The notes under the pieces are model-generated. The model saw only the letters and a program-made list of their open reading frames with translations. It had not been told where the DNA came from and did not search any database. Positions 9,337-17,180 of a stretch of 64,000 nucleotides of DNA are shown piece by piece. Position 1 is the first letter of the stretch; each line of letters starts with the position of its first letter. A program made the position numbers and the translations under genes. The stretch is from assembly GCF_002979415.1 (NCBI RefSeq), contig NZ_PCOT01000010.1, forward strand, positions 62,001-126,000, given 5' to 3'. This DNA comes from Microbacterium sp. MYb72. Its GTDB lineage: Bacteria > Actinomycetota > Actinomycetes > Actinomycetales > Microbacteriaceae.

Positions 9337-10380
9337 ATGCCCGTGAGCTTCGACATGTCGGCGCTGAGTGCACCGGTCGACCCCGCCGTCGCGCACCGCG
9401 AGTTCCAGGAGCGGATCGATCGTGAGGGGCGCCGGACCGGTGCCAGGGTCGGCATGGCCTGGTCCGTCTTCCAGACCGTCGTCCTCGTCGCCGGTGGCGG
9501 CATCCTGGCGGCGCTGGCCGTCGTGGCGGTGCAGCTCGCCTTCGGCGGGGAGGGGCTGAACGCCGCGACCGTGATCATCGCGGCGCTCGTGGTCGCACCG
9601 CTCGCCGTCGCACGGGTGCGGTCGTACCGGACGGGTCCGGATGCCGTGGAGGCCGACGTGTACCGGCTGACGAGGTTCGCCGCCGCGAACGGCCTCTCCC
9701 ACGTGCTGGCCGAGAGCGACCCCGACCTCCCCGCCGCACTGTTCCAGGTGGGCGGCGCACGGGTCGCGAGCGACGTGATGGTCGCGGCCTCGCCGCGCAG
9801 GTTCGAGGTCGCCAACTACTCCTACGAGACGTGGACGGCCCGCACACGGATGCCGCGGAGCGCGACGTTCGCGGTGCTCGAGTCGGGGATCCCGCTTCCG
9901 GCGATGACGATCAGGGCCGCATCCCCCAGCGATCAGGCGGGGGCGTGGGCGCCGCAGCCGCAGCAGACGCCGCTGCCCTTCGAAGGCGGGTTCGGTTCCA
10001 CGTTCCGCGTCTTCTGCGCCGTGGAGGACGCTGATCGCGTCCGCGCCGTGCTCACGGAGCCCGTGCAGACCGCGCTGATCGCGCTGGTGCGCCACGGCGA
10101 TGTCGAGATCGTCGGCGGGAGCGTCTTCTTCCTCGCGCGGAGGCAGCTTCGACTCGCCGACGTCGCGTTCTGGGAGTGGGTCGAGGACCTCGTGGCGATG
10201 GTGGATGCCGTCGATGACGGCGGCGTGCGGGTGGGCACATCCGCCGATCCGGCGCGGCGCGTGCGGCGCGAAGCGCTGTTCGATGGGCGCAGGAGCAGCA
10301 GGCCGTTCGTGCTCGGCTGCCTCCTTCCGCTGGTTGTCGGACTCGCGGCGGCGGCGCTCGTCACGGCGTTCTCGCACTGA
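9337..10380 (+). CDS. T7SS-associated membrane protein, module 1 paralogue
   Basis: 347-residue protein of unknown function. Two hydrophobic helices near residues 45-95 flank a short GGEGLN loop, and a final helix precedes the C-terminus (LGCLLPLVVGLAAAALV). Between them lies a ~200-residue soluble domain. It is a diverged paralogue of the gene at 13610-14650: same helix placement, same GG(E/D)GxN loop, similar SxSHV/MSHV and GD(V)EI/CDVEV segments. AGGAAGG lies at a good ribosome-binding distance. Position after the ATPase and before an Esx gene suggests a membrane component or substrate-specific accessory factor; this is inference. Confidence 0.8.
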   Translation: MPVSFDMSALSAPVDPAVAHREFQERIDREGRRTGARVGMAWSVFQTVVLVAGGGILAALAVVAVQLAFGGEGLNAATVIIAALVVAPLAVARVRSYRTGPDAVEADVYRLTRFAAANGLSHVLAESDPDLPAALFQVGGARVASDVMVAASPRRFEVANYSYETWTARTRMPRSATFAVLESGIPLPAMTIRAASPSDQAGAWAPQPQQTPLPFEGGFGSTFRVFCAVEDADRVRAVLTEPVQTALIALVRHGDVEIVGGSVFFLARRQLRLADVAFWEWVEDLVAMVDAVDDGGVRVGTSADPARRVRREALFDGRRSSRPFVLGCLLPLVVGLAAAALVTAFSH

Positions 10381-10389
10381 GAGACGGCG

Positions 10390-10409
10390 GATGGGGAGTC
10401 CTCCCCATC
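10390..10409 (+). terminator. Inverted repeat upstream of first esx promoter
   Basis: GATGGGGAG and CTCCCCATC form a perfect 9-base inverted repeat around a 2-base centre (an 8-bp stem with a 4-base loop in practice). It sits just after the membrane-protein stop and before the Esx promoter region, so it could end read-through or bind a regulator. The equivalent place before the second Esx copy has only a weakened version. Confidence 0.45.
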
Positions 10410-10446
10410 GCGGTGGGGGGTGTTGTTTCGTAAAGTTGGTGGTGTC

Positions 10447-10466
10447 GGGCCGGAGAGGTCCGGTCC
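10447..10466 (+). promoter_or_regulatory. Leader hairpin of first esx gene
   Basis: GGGCCGGA and TCCGGTCC pair over 8 bp (one G-T wobble) around a GAGG loop. It lies about 25 bases ahead of the Esx start, just after a possible -10 (TAAAGT, 10431-10436). The same hairpin is present before copy 2. It may stabilise a highly expressed mRNA or serve as a protein-binding site. Confidence 0.5.
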
Positions 10467-10491
10467 AATTCGATTACCGGAGGTGTGGACG

Positions 10492-10779
10492 ATGGCCGAT
10501 TTCGGTGCGTCTTATGCGGAGATGGAGCAGGTGGCGTCGTCGCTGTCGCAGGCTCGTGATGACATTCAGGGGCAGCTGGATTCTCTGAAGTCTCAGGTGG
10601 ACACCCTGCTGGGTGAGGACTTCAAGACGCAGCATGCGTCGGGCAAGTTCGGTGAGGGCTATGGGGAGCTGACCACGGGTCTGAAGACCGCGGTGGATGG
10701 TATCAACGACATGTCGGAGTCGCTGCTGGGCATGATGCGTGCGATCCAGGATCTGGACACGCAGCTCGCCGGCGGCTGA
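10492..10779 (+). CDS. Esx (WXG100-superfamily) secreted protein, copy 1
   Basis: 95-residue, all-helical, two-helix-hairpin protein of the ESAT-6-like size class. The turn where WXG is expected reads GEDFKTQHASGKFGEGY, with no tryptophan, so it is a non-canonical member. The GGAGG ribosome-binding site and ATG are clear. Codons ending in T (TCT, CGT, GAT, GCT, ATT) are far commoner than in neighbouring genes, which may reflect high expression or separate ancestry. The product is identical to that of 14779-15066. It is probably a secreted substrate or structural partner of the upstream ATPase, pairing with the helical protein encoded next. Confidence 0.88.
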   Translation: MADFGASYAEMEQVASSLSQARDDIQGQLDSLKSQVDTLLGEDFKTQHASGKFGEGYGELTTGLKTAVDGINDMSESLLGMMRAIQDLDTQLAGG

Positions 10780-10799
10780 CACGCTGCTGCAGGATCTTC

Positions 10800-10825
10800 G
10801 GGGGTCGGCCGAGAGGCCGACCCCC
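10800..10825 (+). terminator. Terminator/attenuator after first esx gene
   Basis: GGGGGTCGGCC and GGCCGACCCCC form a perfect 11-bp stem around GAGA, a GNRA-type loop. There is no T tract. It lies between the Esx gene and the rest of module 1, so it would raise Esx output relative to downstream genes. Confidence 0.8.
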
Positions 10826-10855
10826 GCTATCTGACACATACCGGAGGAGAACAGC

Positions 10856-11164
10856 GTGGGCGACGGGGTCAAGCTCAAGTACGACGATCTTGATGATCTG
10901 CAGACCGAGCTCAAGAACATCATCGGCGAGTTCGAGGCGGCGGGGAGCCGGCGCAGGGATCTGTCCCATGCCGTCGGGCGGCCCTACGGCGAAGACGCTC
11001 TGCAGGATGCCGCCGACGACTTCGAAGGCCGCTGGGACGACAAGCGCAAGACGCTGATGGACAACTGCAAGAAGGTCGCAGAACATCTCGAAGGCGTGAT
11101 CAAGGGCTTCAAGGACTTCGACGTCGAAGCCGCGAAGAAGTCAGAGAACAACGGGGGCAACTGA
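10856..11164 (+). CDS. WXG100-like small helical protein
   Basis: 102 residues, GTG start behind a GGAGGAG ribosome-binding site. Predicted to be two amphipathic helices. A tryptophan lies in FEGRWDDKRKTL near residue 59, followed by a long charged helix. The same FxGxWDxxRxxL pattern occurs in the 93-residue protein at 15330-15611, so both belong to a WXG-superfamily subgroup with a C-terminally shifted Trp. It is likely co-secreted with, or a chaperone for, the larger protein encoded 2 bases downstream. Role inferred from size, fold and context. Confidence 0.8.
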   Translation: MGDGVKLKYDDLDDLQTELKNIIGEFEAAGSRRRDLSHAVGRPYGEDALQDAADDFEGRWDDKRKTLMDNCKKVAEHLEGVIKGFKDFDVEAAKKSENNGGN

Positions 11165-11166
11165 CG

Positions 11167-12342
11167 ATGTACCGGATGATGCCTCAGACTTCCCCCGCCG
11201 GACACTACATCCAGGTGGTCACGGGTGATGCCGACGCGATCAAGGAGCGCGGCACGCAGATCAGCGAGCTCGCGACGGACATGCAGAAGTCCTCCGCCCT
11301 CCTCCAGCGTCTGGTCGACAACGGCTCCGACATGAGGGGCGACGCGATCGACAAGCTCAAGGAGCTGTCGAAGGAGGTCCACGAGGACCTCAAGAAGGGC
11401 GGCGAGCTCTACAGCGTGGTCGCGCCCTACATCAAGACCTACGGGCAGGAGCTCGAGGGGTCCCAGACGGCGATGACCACGATCATCGAGGACCTCTGCG
11501 ACCTCTGGGACGAGTACAACCGCAAGGCCGAGGCCGCGGAATCGGCGCGCAACGAGCGCCCTGACTACCCGACGGGCGACGACGCCGACGACGAGCAGCT
11601 CCGCAAAGACGCCGAGGATGCGCGAGACGAGGCGGCCGGAGCCGCGAACACCGTCGCCACCAACGCCAAGGGCGCCTGGGACGCCCGTGCGAAGGACTAC
11701 GACGCCGAGTGGGACTCGTGGCACACGGCGTTCACCAACGCCGCCAACGGCATCCGCGACGACATGGCGGGCAAGATCGAGGACTCCTGGAGCGATGACT
11801 TCGGCGGCTTCCTGCAGTTCATGTCCGATGTGCTGGCCGTCGCCGGCATCATCCTCGCGGTGCTCGCCATCATCGTCGGCGGACCGATCATCGCCGTCCT
11901 CGCCGGCATCGTCGCCGTGCTCACCCTCGCGGTCGCGCTCACACGGGCGATACGCGGGGAGGGCAGCTGGGTCGACGTGGCCTTCGGCGTGATCGGCGTC
12001 ATCCCCTTCATCGGTCCCGCCGCCCGCGGCATCCGGACCTTCGCCAGCGCCCCGGCCGGCACCGGCTTCCTCGCCAGGATGACCCCCGCCGCGGGGTGGA
12101 GCGCGTGGAGCCGCCAGACCGATCTGGTGAGGAGCTTCCCCGACTTCAGCGCACGACTCTTCGGAGGCCACTCTCTCGTGGAGTTCGGGACGCTGACGAG
12201 CGGCACCGCCACCGGCGTGCAGACGCTCGAGATGGTCGGGAAGATCTGGTCCGCGCAGTTCGCGATCGCCGGCGCCACCAAGGATTCCTTCGGCGGCGCC
12301 TGGTCGGGGACCTTCGATCCCGATCAGAACCCGTTCAGCTGA
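11167..12342 (+). CDS. Putative T7SS substrate/effector with central membrane segments
   Basis: 391 residues. Residues ~15-215 are helical and charged, like the LXG/WXG-type N-terminal delivery domains of large T7SS substrates. Residues ~220-260 hold one or two very hydrophobic helices (VAGIILAVLAIIVGG, IIAVLAGIVAVLTLAVAL), followed by a second hydrophobic patch (FGVIGVIPFIGPAARG). The remaining ~110 residues match no family I recognise. The layout (helical leader, glycine-rich hydrophobic core, variable tail) is typical of actinobacterial T7SS-associated toxins or substrates. No enzymatic motif is visible. Confidence 0.72.
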   Translation: MYRMMPQTSPAGHYIQVVTGDADAIKERGTQISELATDMQKSSALLQRLVDNGSDMRGDAIDKLKELSKEVHEDLKKGGELYSVVAPYIKTYGQELEGSQTAMTTIIEDLCDLWDEYNRKAEAAESARNERPDYPTGDDADDEQLRKDAEDARDEAAGAANTVATNAKGAWDARAKDYDAEWDSWHTAFTNAANGIRDDMAGKIEDSWSDDFGGFLQFMSDVLAVAGIILAVLAIIVGGPIIAVLAGIVAVLTLAVALTRAIRGEGSWVDVAFGVIGVIPFIGPAARGIRTFASAPAGTGFLARMTPAAGWSAWSRQTDLVRSFPDFSARLFGGHSLVEFGTLTSGTATGVQTLEMVGKIWSAQFAIAGATKDSFGGAWSGTFDPDQNPFS

Positions 12343-12378
12343 CCGTTCGCGTTTCTGCAGGGATGACAGACTGGTGCC

Positions 12379-12996
12379 ATGAGCGATCTTCGATCTGAGC
12401 TGCTCGGGCGCCGCGGCGCCACCATTCCCCCGTATCGCATGCTCCTCCCTCCGGGGTGGGACGCCTACGACCTGAGCGAGCAGACCGAGAAGGAGCTGGT
12501 GAAGCGGGCGACGACCCGGCTGCGCGCCGCGCAGGCGACCGAGGCGCTCACCCTGAACCTCTCGCGGCAGGTCCGCGATGCGCTCGCCTCCGTGCGCGCG
12601 CAGAACGGTTTCGTGTACGCCTTCGCGGGGGAGAGCGCGCCCACCTGGGCGCTCGGCTCCGCGAGCCTGATCGGCATCAAGAGAGCGGCGACGCCCGAGG
12701 CTCCTCTCGGACGCGTCGTCGAGAACGTGATCGCCAACCAGGGCGGCGTCGCCGTCGGCGAAGGGCATCGCATCGTCCGCTGGACCGAGCGCCGCCCCGT
12801 CTCCATGGATGACGTCGATGCCGTGTCGTTCATGATCAACTACCTCATCCCGATCCCCGGCTCGAAGCTCACCGAAGCCGTGCAGTGGACGGTCACCGTC
12901 GCGCACGAGGCCGATCTGCCCGAGGACGACCCGGTCCTTGAACTCTGGGTGGCGCTCTTCGATGCCCACATCGCCACGTTCACCTGGGAGGCATGA
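12379..12996 (+). CDS. T7SS-associated hypothetical protein, family A member 1
   Basis: 205-residue soluble protein of unknown function. Its C-terminal third (NYLIPIPGSK, later LWVALFDAHIATFTW) clearly resembles that of the 219-residue protein at 17683-18342 (DYWIPVPDTK, LALFDEFIAVAYF), so each T7SS module ends with a member of one family. Such co-travelling proteins could be substrate-specific chaperones or immunity factors; nothing in the sequence decides. It overlaps the next gene by 4 bases. Confidence 0.75.
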   Translation: MSDLRSELLGRRGATIPPYRMLLPPGWDAYDLSEQTEKELVKRATTRLRAAQATEALTLNLSRQVRDALASVRAQNGFVYAFAGESAPTWALGSASLIGIKRAATPEAPLGRVVENVIANQGGVAVGEGHRIVRWTERRPVSMDDVDAVSFMINYLIPIPGSKLTEAVQWTVTVAHEADLPEDDPVLELWVALFDAHIATFTWEA

Positions 12997-13613
12997 TGGA
13001 GATCGGCTTCGACTTCGAGCTGGCCAAGGCCATCCCGGTGGAGACCGCCGACGTCCGGCAGCTGGGCGCCGCCGAATGGGCGGCTCAGGCCGTCTCCCGG
13101 TTCACCGCGGTCGTCGATGTGCCGGTCGCACTTCGCGCGCGCCTCCAGGGGGCGCTGGAGAGCGTCGCCGCCGAGGTCTCCGACGACGCGCGACGGTTCC
13201 TGCTGGTCGGCACGGATGCCGCCGTGCTCGCTCCCCTGGTGTTCTTCGTCGTCGACCGCGAGCTCACCCGGCAGGAGCAGGCCGACTTCCTGTGGGCGCC
13301 GTCGGCGATCCTGCCTCCGGCGTCGCTTCGCGTGGAGACGGAGCATCTCGGCGTCGGATTCTCCTCGACCCTCGCGCAGCGCGAGGACGGTGTGGACTTC
13401 GGGACCCGTCGCTGGCTCTTCTTCGGGCAGGGGCTCACGGCAGGTGCTCTGCTGGGTCCGGTGGCGCCGTACTCGCTTGCCGTCGCCGAGCCCATCGCCG
13501 AGAGCATCCTCTCCGCCGCGCGCGTGGAGGGCTTCGTCCCGCTCGCGAACCACGACCGGGTCGAGGAGCTCTTGGCCGCTGTCGTCCGGGCGGGAGACGA
13601 GTGGAAGGCGTGA
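12993..13613 (+). CDS. Hypothetical protein in T7SS locus
   Basis: 206 residues, soluble, unrecognised. The ATG overlaps the upstream stop (ATGA); a second ATG directly follows. Its layout loosely parallels its neighbour: an N-terminal LAKAIPVET segment, a central FLLVGTDAAVLAPLVFFVVDRE strand-rich part and a C-terminal GPVAPYSLAVAEPIAESIL helix. It is coupled to the downstream membrane-protein gene by another 4-base overlap, which links modules 1 and 2 into one translational chain. Confidence 0.72.
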   Translation: MMEIGFDFELAKAIPVETADVRQLGAAEWAAQAVSRFTAVVDVPVALRARLQGALESVAAEVSDDARRFLLVGTDAAVLAPLVFFVVDRELTRQEQADFLWAPSAILPPASLRVETEHLGVGFSSTLAQREDGVDFGTRRWLFFGQGLTAGALLGPVAPYSLAVAEPIAESILSAARVEGFVPLANHDRVEELLAAVVRAGDEWKA

Positions 13614-14650
13614 GTTCCCTCGAGTTCGACACCGCCGCCCTGCACGCACCGATCAGCCCGTCGGCGCCCGCCCTTCCGGCGGACGGTGCGATCCACGGGA
13701 GCGCTGCGGAAGAGCTGTCGGTGCGACGGCTCGTCATCAGAGTCGTCTTCCAGGTTCTCGGGTTCGGCGCGCTGGCCGCGATCGTGGTCATGTTCGTCCA
13801 GATGATCTTCGGCGGTGACGGGATGAACGTCCTCACCTGGATCATCGCCGCGTTCATGGTCGCGCCGTTCGCGATCTCGCAGATCGTCGCGTTCGGATCA
13901 CGCCGCCGCGAGATCGCGGACATCGCGTACCGGCTCCCGCGGCTCGCGGCGGACAACCGGATGAGCCACGTCGCCGCCGAGCCGGCGGCGCAGCATCCCG
14001 TCACCCGTTTCCGCGCAGGCGGCCCGCTCGCGATCAGAGACCTGCTGACCTCCCCCGAGCGGTCAGGACTCGAAGCGGGCACGTACTACTACGAGCGGAG
14101 CATGGGGCGCTCGATGGTGGAGCACAGCGCGACCTACGTCGCGCTGGATCTTCCGGCCCCGGTGCCGTCGATGACCGTCGCCACGAAGCTCGGCGACGTG
14201 TGGAGCCAGCAGTCGACCCGTCAGAAGGCGCAGCATCCGGTCAGCATCGACCCCGACTTCGACGCGCACGTGCGGGTGTACTGCGAGCCGCAGGATGACG
14301 ACGCCGTGCGGAGGCAGCTGACTCCGCCGGTGCGTGACGCACTGCGCGAGGTGGCGGGTCGGTGCGACGTCGAGGTGGACGGCGGCCGGATCCATGTCAT
14401 CGCCCGCAAGGCCCTCCCCTTCACGGAACCCGCGTTCTGGCGCTGGGTCGGCGACATCGGCGCTCTCGCCTCCCTCCTCTCGCGGCCGGACGCTCCGGTC
14501 CCGGCGGAGACGGCATCGGGATGGAGGAGCCGCGACGCCGAGCGCGAGGCGCTCTTCGCGGCGCCCAGATCGGGGAGGGGCTTCGCCATCGGAGTCCTGT
14601 TCATCGTTCTGGGCCTGGTGGCCGCCGCCGTCATCACAGCCACGACCTGA
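13610..14650 (+). CDS. T7SS-associated membrane protein, module 2 paralogue
   Basis: 346-residue diverged paralogue of the protein at 9337-10380. Two hydrophobic helices near residues 45-95 surround a GGDGMN loop, a soluble domain follows, and a helix (FAIGVLFIVLGLVAAAVI) ends the chain. The GTG start overlaps the previous stop by 4 bases; the longer upstream frame is not used. It precedes the second Esx copy exactly as its paralogue precedes the first. Protein divergence here contrasts with the near-identity of the Esx copies. Confidence 0.8.
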   Translation: MSSLEFDTAALHAPISPSAPALPADGAIHGSAAEELSVRRLVIRVVFQVLGFGALAAIVVMFVQMIFGGDGMNVLTWIIAAFMVAPFAISQIVAFGSRRREIADIAYRLPRLAADNRMSHVAAEPAAQHPVTRFRAGGPLAIRDLLTSPERSGLEAGTYYYERSMGRSMVEHSATYVALDLPAPVPSMTVATKLGDVWSQQSTRQKAQHPVSIDPDFDAHVRVYCEPQDDDAVRRQLTPPVRDALREVAGRCDVEVDGGRIHVIARKALPFTEPAFWRWVGDIGALASLLSRPDAPVPAETASGWRSRDAEREALFAAPRSGRGFAIGVLFIVLGLVAAAVITATT

Positions 14651-14721
14651 TCCGAGCCGTTCCGCGACCCGTTGGTGGATGGGGAGTTGTGCCCATCGAC
14701 CGGTGGTGCGGGTGTTGTTAG

Positions 14722-15098
14722 GTTGGTGGTGTCGGGCCGGAGAGGTCCGGTCCAATTCGATTACCGGAGGTGTGGACGATGGCCGATTTCGGTGCGTCTT
14801 ATGCGGAGATGGAGCAGGTGGCGTCGTCGCTGTCGCAGGCTCGTGATGACATTCAGGGGCAGCTGGATTCTCTGAAGTCTCAGGTGGACACCCTGCTGGG
14901 TGAGGACTTCAAGACGCAGCATGCGTCGGGCAAGTTCGGTGAGGGTTACGGGGAGCTGACCACGGGTCTGAAGACCGCGGTGGATGGTATCAACGACATG
15001 TCGGAGTCGCTGCTGGGCATGATGCGTGCGATCCAGGATCTGGACACGCAGCTCGCCGGCGGCTGACACGCTGCTGCAGGATCTTCGGGGGTCGGCCG
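14722..15098 (+). repeat. 377-bp near-identical repeat, copy 2 (esx cassette)
   Basis: Second copy of the segment at 10435-10811. It contains the leader hairpin, the ribosome-binding site, the whole Esx gene and the left half of the terminator. A TAGGTT at 14719-14724, at the left boundary, could be a -10 element. Confidence 0.97.
14779..15066 (+). CDS. Esx (WXG100-superfamily) secreted protein, copy 2
   Basis: 95 residues, identical in sequence to the protein at 10492-10779; the genes differ only by two silent bases. The central turn lacks the WXG triplet. Being encoded ahead of a different set of partners, the same Esx protein may serve two substrate sets, or the second gene may be a dosage copy. 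It has its own promoter-proximal hairpin and terminator, so it is probably a separately tunable transcript. Confidence 0.88.
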   Translation: MADFGASYAEMEQVASSLSQARDDIQGQLDSLKSQVDTLLGEDFKTQHASGKFGEGYGELTTGLKTAVDGINDMSESLLGMMRAIQDLDTQLAGG

Positions 15099-15113
15099 TC
15101 TGCGGTCGGCCCC
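15088..15113 (+). terminator. Terminator/attenuator after second esx gene
   Basis: GGGGTCGGCCG pairs with CGGTCGGCCCC over 11 bp, with two G-T wobbles and a TCTG loop. The right arm differs from that of copy 1, yet pairing survives, so the hairpin seems to be under selection. Confidence 0.7.
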
Positions 15114-15144
15114 TGTGCATACACGCGACGGAGGGGTCGTACGG

Positions 15145-15333
15145 ATGTCGGAGGAGACGCTGAGAGCGGCGATGCAGTCGCTGCGGGTGCGTGTGCCCGC
15201 GTCCGTCGCGGACGCCGCCGAACTGCGCGCCGAGGTGAGGGCGGCCGATGCCGCGCTGGGAGCCTGGCTGCGGGAGACGACGGCGGACCGCCTCGCGCGG
15301 CACGACCAGAGTGATGACGGGGGAGACGCATGA
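15145..15333 (+). CDS. Small helical protein in T7SS module 2
   Basis: 62 residues, Ala/Arg/Glu-rich and probably one or two helices. The ATG at 15145 has GGAGGGG at proper spacing; an upstream in-frame GTG at 15115 directly follows the terminator hairpin and is less likely. The gene overlaps the next by ATGA. No family recognised. Size and place suggest a small Esx-type or chaperone-like partner. Confidence 0.6.
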   Translation: MSEETLRAAMQSLRVRVPASVADAAELRAEVRAADAALGAWLRETTADRLARHDQSDDGGDA

Positions 15334-15611
15334 GCGACGTCAGGATGGACCTCGCGCGGTTGCAGTCGACCGCGCAGAAGGCCAGGGGGCTGGCGACGAC
15401 GTTCGACGAGGCGGAGTCTTTCGCGGACGACCTCGGAGGCCTCACCGGTCACGGCGGTCTCAGCGACAAGGTCGACGATTTCGGCGGCAAATGGGACATC
15501 GCGCGGGAGAAGCTGCGCGACAACCTGCGTTCGCAGGCCGACTTCATGCAGGCCATCGTCGACACGTTCCGTGACCTCGATCAGAAGATGGCCCAGGACG
15601 GGGAGGGTTAG
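15330..15611 (+). CDS. WXG100-like small helical protein
   Basis: 93 residues with two predicted helices. FGGKWDIAREKL near residue 50 carries the tryptophan and matches the pattern of the 102-residue protein in module 1. The ATG overlaps the upstream stop. The hydrolase-domain substrate is encoded 3 bases downstream. It probably forms the helical dimer or leader complex recognised by the secretion ATPase. Confidence 0.8.
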   Translation: MSDVRMDLARLQSTAQKARGLATTFDEAESFADDLGGLTGHGGLSDKVDDFGGKWDIAREKLRDNLRSQADFMQAIVDTFRDLDQKMAQDGEG

Positions 15612-15614
15612 ACC

Positions 15615-17180
15615 ATGACCGTTCTTCCCGGAAGACCGGACGAGCTGACCGCGCGCGCCGCGGATCTCGTCGCATCGGCCGGCGTCATCCTCACGGTGAT
15701 CCACGAACTGCGCGGCATCGTCGAGGACGACGAGGGCAAGGCCGTCCAGGCGCTCTACGAGCAGAACGACGAGATCTCCTCGGACCTCGAGCGCATCCAT
15801 CCGCGCTACAAGGGAACCGCCGACGCGCTCACCGAGTACGCCGTCGCGCTCACTGATGCTCACGCCGACGCCGAACGCGCGCAGGACGATCTCGACGACG
15901 CGCTCCTCGCACAGGGTCGCGCCGACGCGGCGCTCCACGACCTCAACGATCGGGTGGATGCCGCCGGCGACTCCACCGAACCCTCCCTCGCCGATCAGGT
16001 CCCCGGTGCGCAGCGTGCGGCGAACGACGCCCAGGCGGCCGTCGGGTCGGCGCGCTCGCGGATCGACGCGGCGCGCGAGGCCATGAACGACGCCGCCGAG
16101 ATCGCGATCCGCAAGATCGACGCGGCCATCGACTCCACGAACGAGGGGTTCTGGGACAAGGTCGGCGACTTCTTCTCCGACATCGGTGACTTCCTCGCGA
16201 GCATCGGCGAGTGGATCGGCGACTTCCTGCAGGACGTCGTCGATCTGCTCAAGAAGATCGCCGACACGCTCATCGCGATCCTGGGCGTTCTCGTGGTGCT
16301 GCTCCTCATCATCGCGGTGGGTGCGCTGTTCGGAACGATCGGTCTCATCATCGGGGCCGTGATCGCCGGGGTGCTCGCCGCCTTCATCATCACGAGCATC
16401 CTGTCCGACGTGCTCAAGGGCACGCCGGGGGTGAGCGAGACGGATCCTTACGCGAACGTGCCGGCGGAGGACGTTCCCGAGGGGCCGAGTCTGGCGACCG
16501 TGCTCGACGGCACCGGGGAGGTGGACGGCCTCGGCGGGGAGACCGACTCGGTCGTGAAGATCACCAAGGTGCTCGGGCCCGACGGCTGGTATTACACCGT
16601 CACGCTGCCCAGCACGCAGGAGTGGCTGTCCCGTTTCGGCGACCAGGGAGCGGTCAACGACCTCGACAGCAACCTCGCGCTGATGCTGACGCCGGCTCTG
16701 CAGACGCAGTACGAGCGGGCGGTCCTCGAGGCGATGGAGCAGGCGGGCATCGGTGAGAACGACCCCGTCATGCTCGTCGGATTCAGCCAGGGCGGGATCA
16801 TGGCCGGACACCTCGCGGCGTACAACTCCGACTACAACTGGCAGGCGGTCGTCGTCTCCGGGGCGCCCATCGACCACATGCCGATCCCTGATTCGGTCGA
16901 CGTGGTCTCCGTGCAGCACAACGGAGACCCGGTGCCGAACCTCGACATCGTCGCCGGCGACCTCGGCACCGAGCACGGCTCGAACTGGACGACCATCCAC
17001 GTGGACCCGCCGAACCCCGCCCCGGTGCTGGGCGTGGATGCCGGCGCACACAACGCCGACAAGTACTCGCAGACCTACCAGGATCATCTCGCCGAAGTGC
17101 AGGCGAATCATCCCGGTCTCTCGAACTTCTTCAACGAGGATGGGTACGTCGACGTGTCCTACTACCACTGGAGCGAATGA
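15615..17180 (+). CDS. Putative T7SS substrate with C-terminal alpha/beta-hydrolase domain
   Basis: 521 residues. An N-terminal helical region (~1-175) resembles T7SS delivery domains. A long hydrophobic segment (~210-270; LIAILGVLVVLLLIIAVGALFG, GLIIGAVIAGVLAAFIIT) precedes an alpha/beta-hydrolase domain (~300-521). A nucleophile elbow VGFSQGG places Ser near residue 391; an Asp in HNGDPVPN and a His in DAGAHNADKY fit a serine-hydrolase triad. The arrangement recalls PE-PPE/cutinase-like secreted hydrolases. It may be a lipase, esterase or acyltransferase acting at the envelope or on a competitor. Substrate unknown. Confidence 0.75.
   Translation: MTVLPGRPDELTARAADLVASAGVILTVIHELRGIVEDDEGKAVQALYEQNDEISSDLERIHPRYKGTADALTEYAVALTDAHADAERAQDDLDDALLAQGRADAALHDLNDRVDAAGDSTEPSLADQVPGAQRAANDAQAAVGSARSRIDAAREAMNDAAEIAIRKIDAAIDSTNEGFWDKVGDFFSDIGDFLASIGEWIGDFLQDVVDLLKKIADTLIAILGVLVVLLLIIAVGALFGTIGLIIGAVIAGVLAAFIITSILSDVLKGTPGVSETDPYANVPAEDVPEGPSLATVLDGTGEVDGLGGETDSVVKITKVLGPDGWYYTVTLPSTQEWLSRFGDQGAVNDLDSNLALMLTPALQTQYERAVLEAMEQAGIGENDPVMLVGFSQGGIMAGHLAAYNSDYNWQAVVVSGAPIDHMPIPDSVDVVSVQHNGDPVPNLDIVAGDLGTEHGSNWTTIHVDPPNPAPVLGVDAGAHNADKYSQTYQDHLAEVQANHPGLSNFFNEDGYVDVSYYHWSE

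Larger units (their letters stand above)
10435..10811 (+). repeat. 377-bp near-identical repeat, copy 1 (esx cassette)
   Basis: This segment recurs at 14722-15098 with a constant offset of 4287. It covers the leader, the complete Esx gene and the start of the terminator stem. I found only two differences, at 10659 (C/T) and 10662 (T/C), in adjacent Gly and Tyr codons, both synonymous. Identity ends abruptly inside the terminator hairpin on the right, and on the left where the upstream sequence becomes only loosely similar. Confidence 0.97.

Noticed and set aside
3860..9373. Very long open frame on the minus strand (~1800 codons) opposite the secretion ATPase
   Set aside because: It is an antisense shadow of GC-rich codons; its translation is Arg/Glu/His/Asp low-complexity with no domain, while the plus strand encodes clear ATPase motifs.
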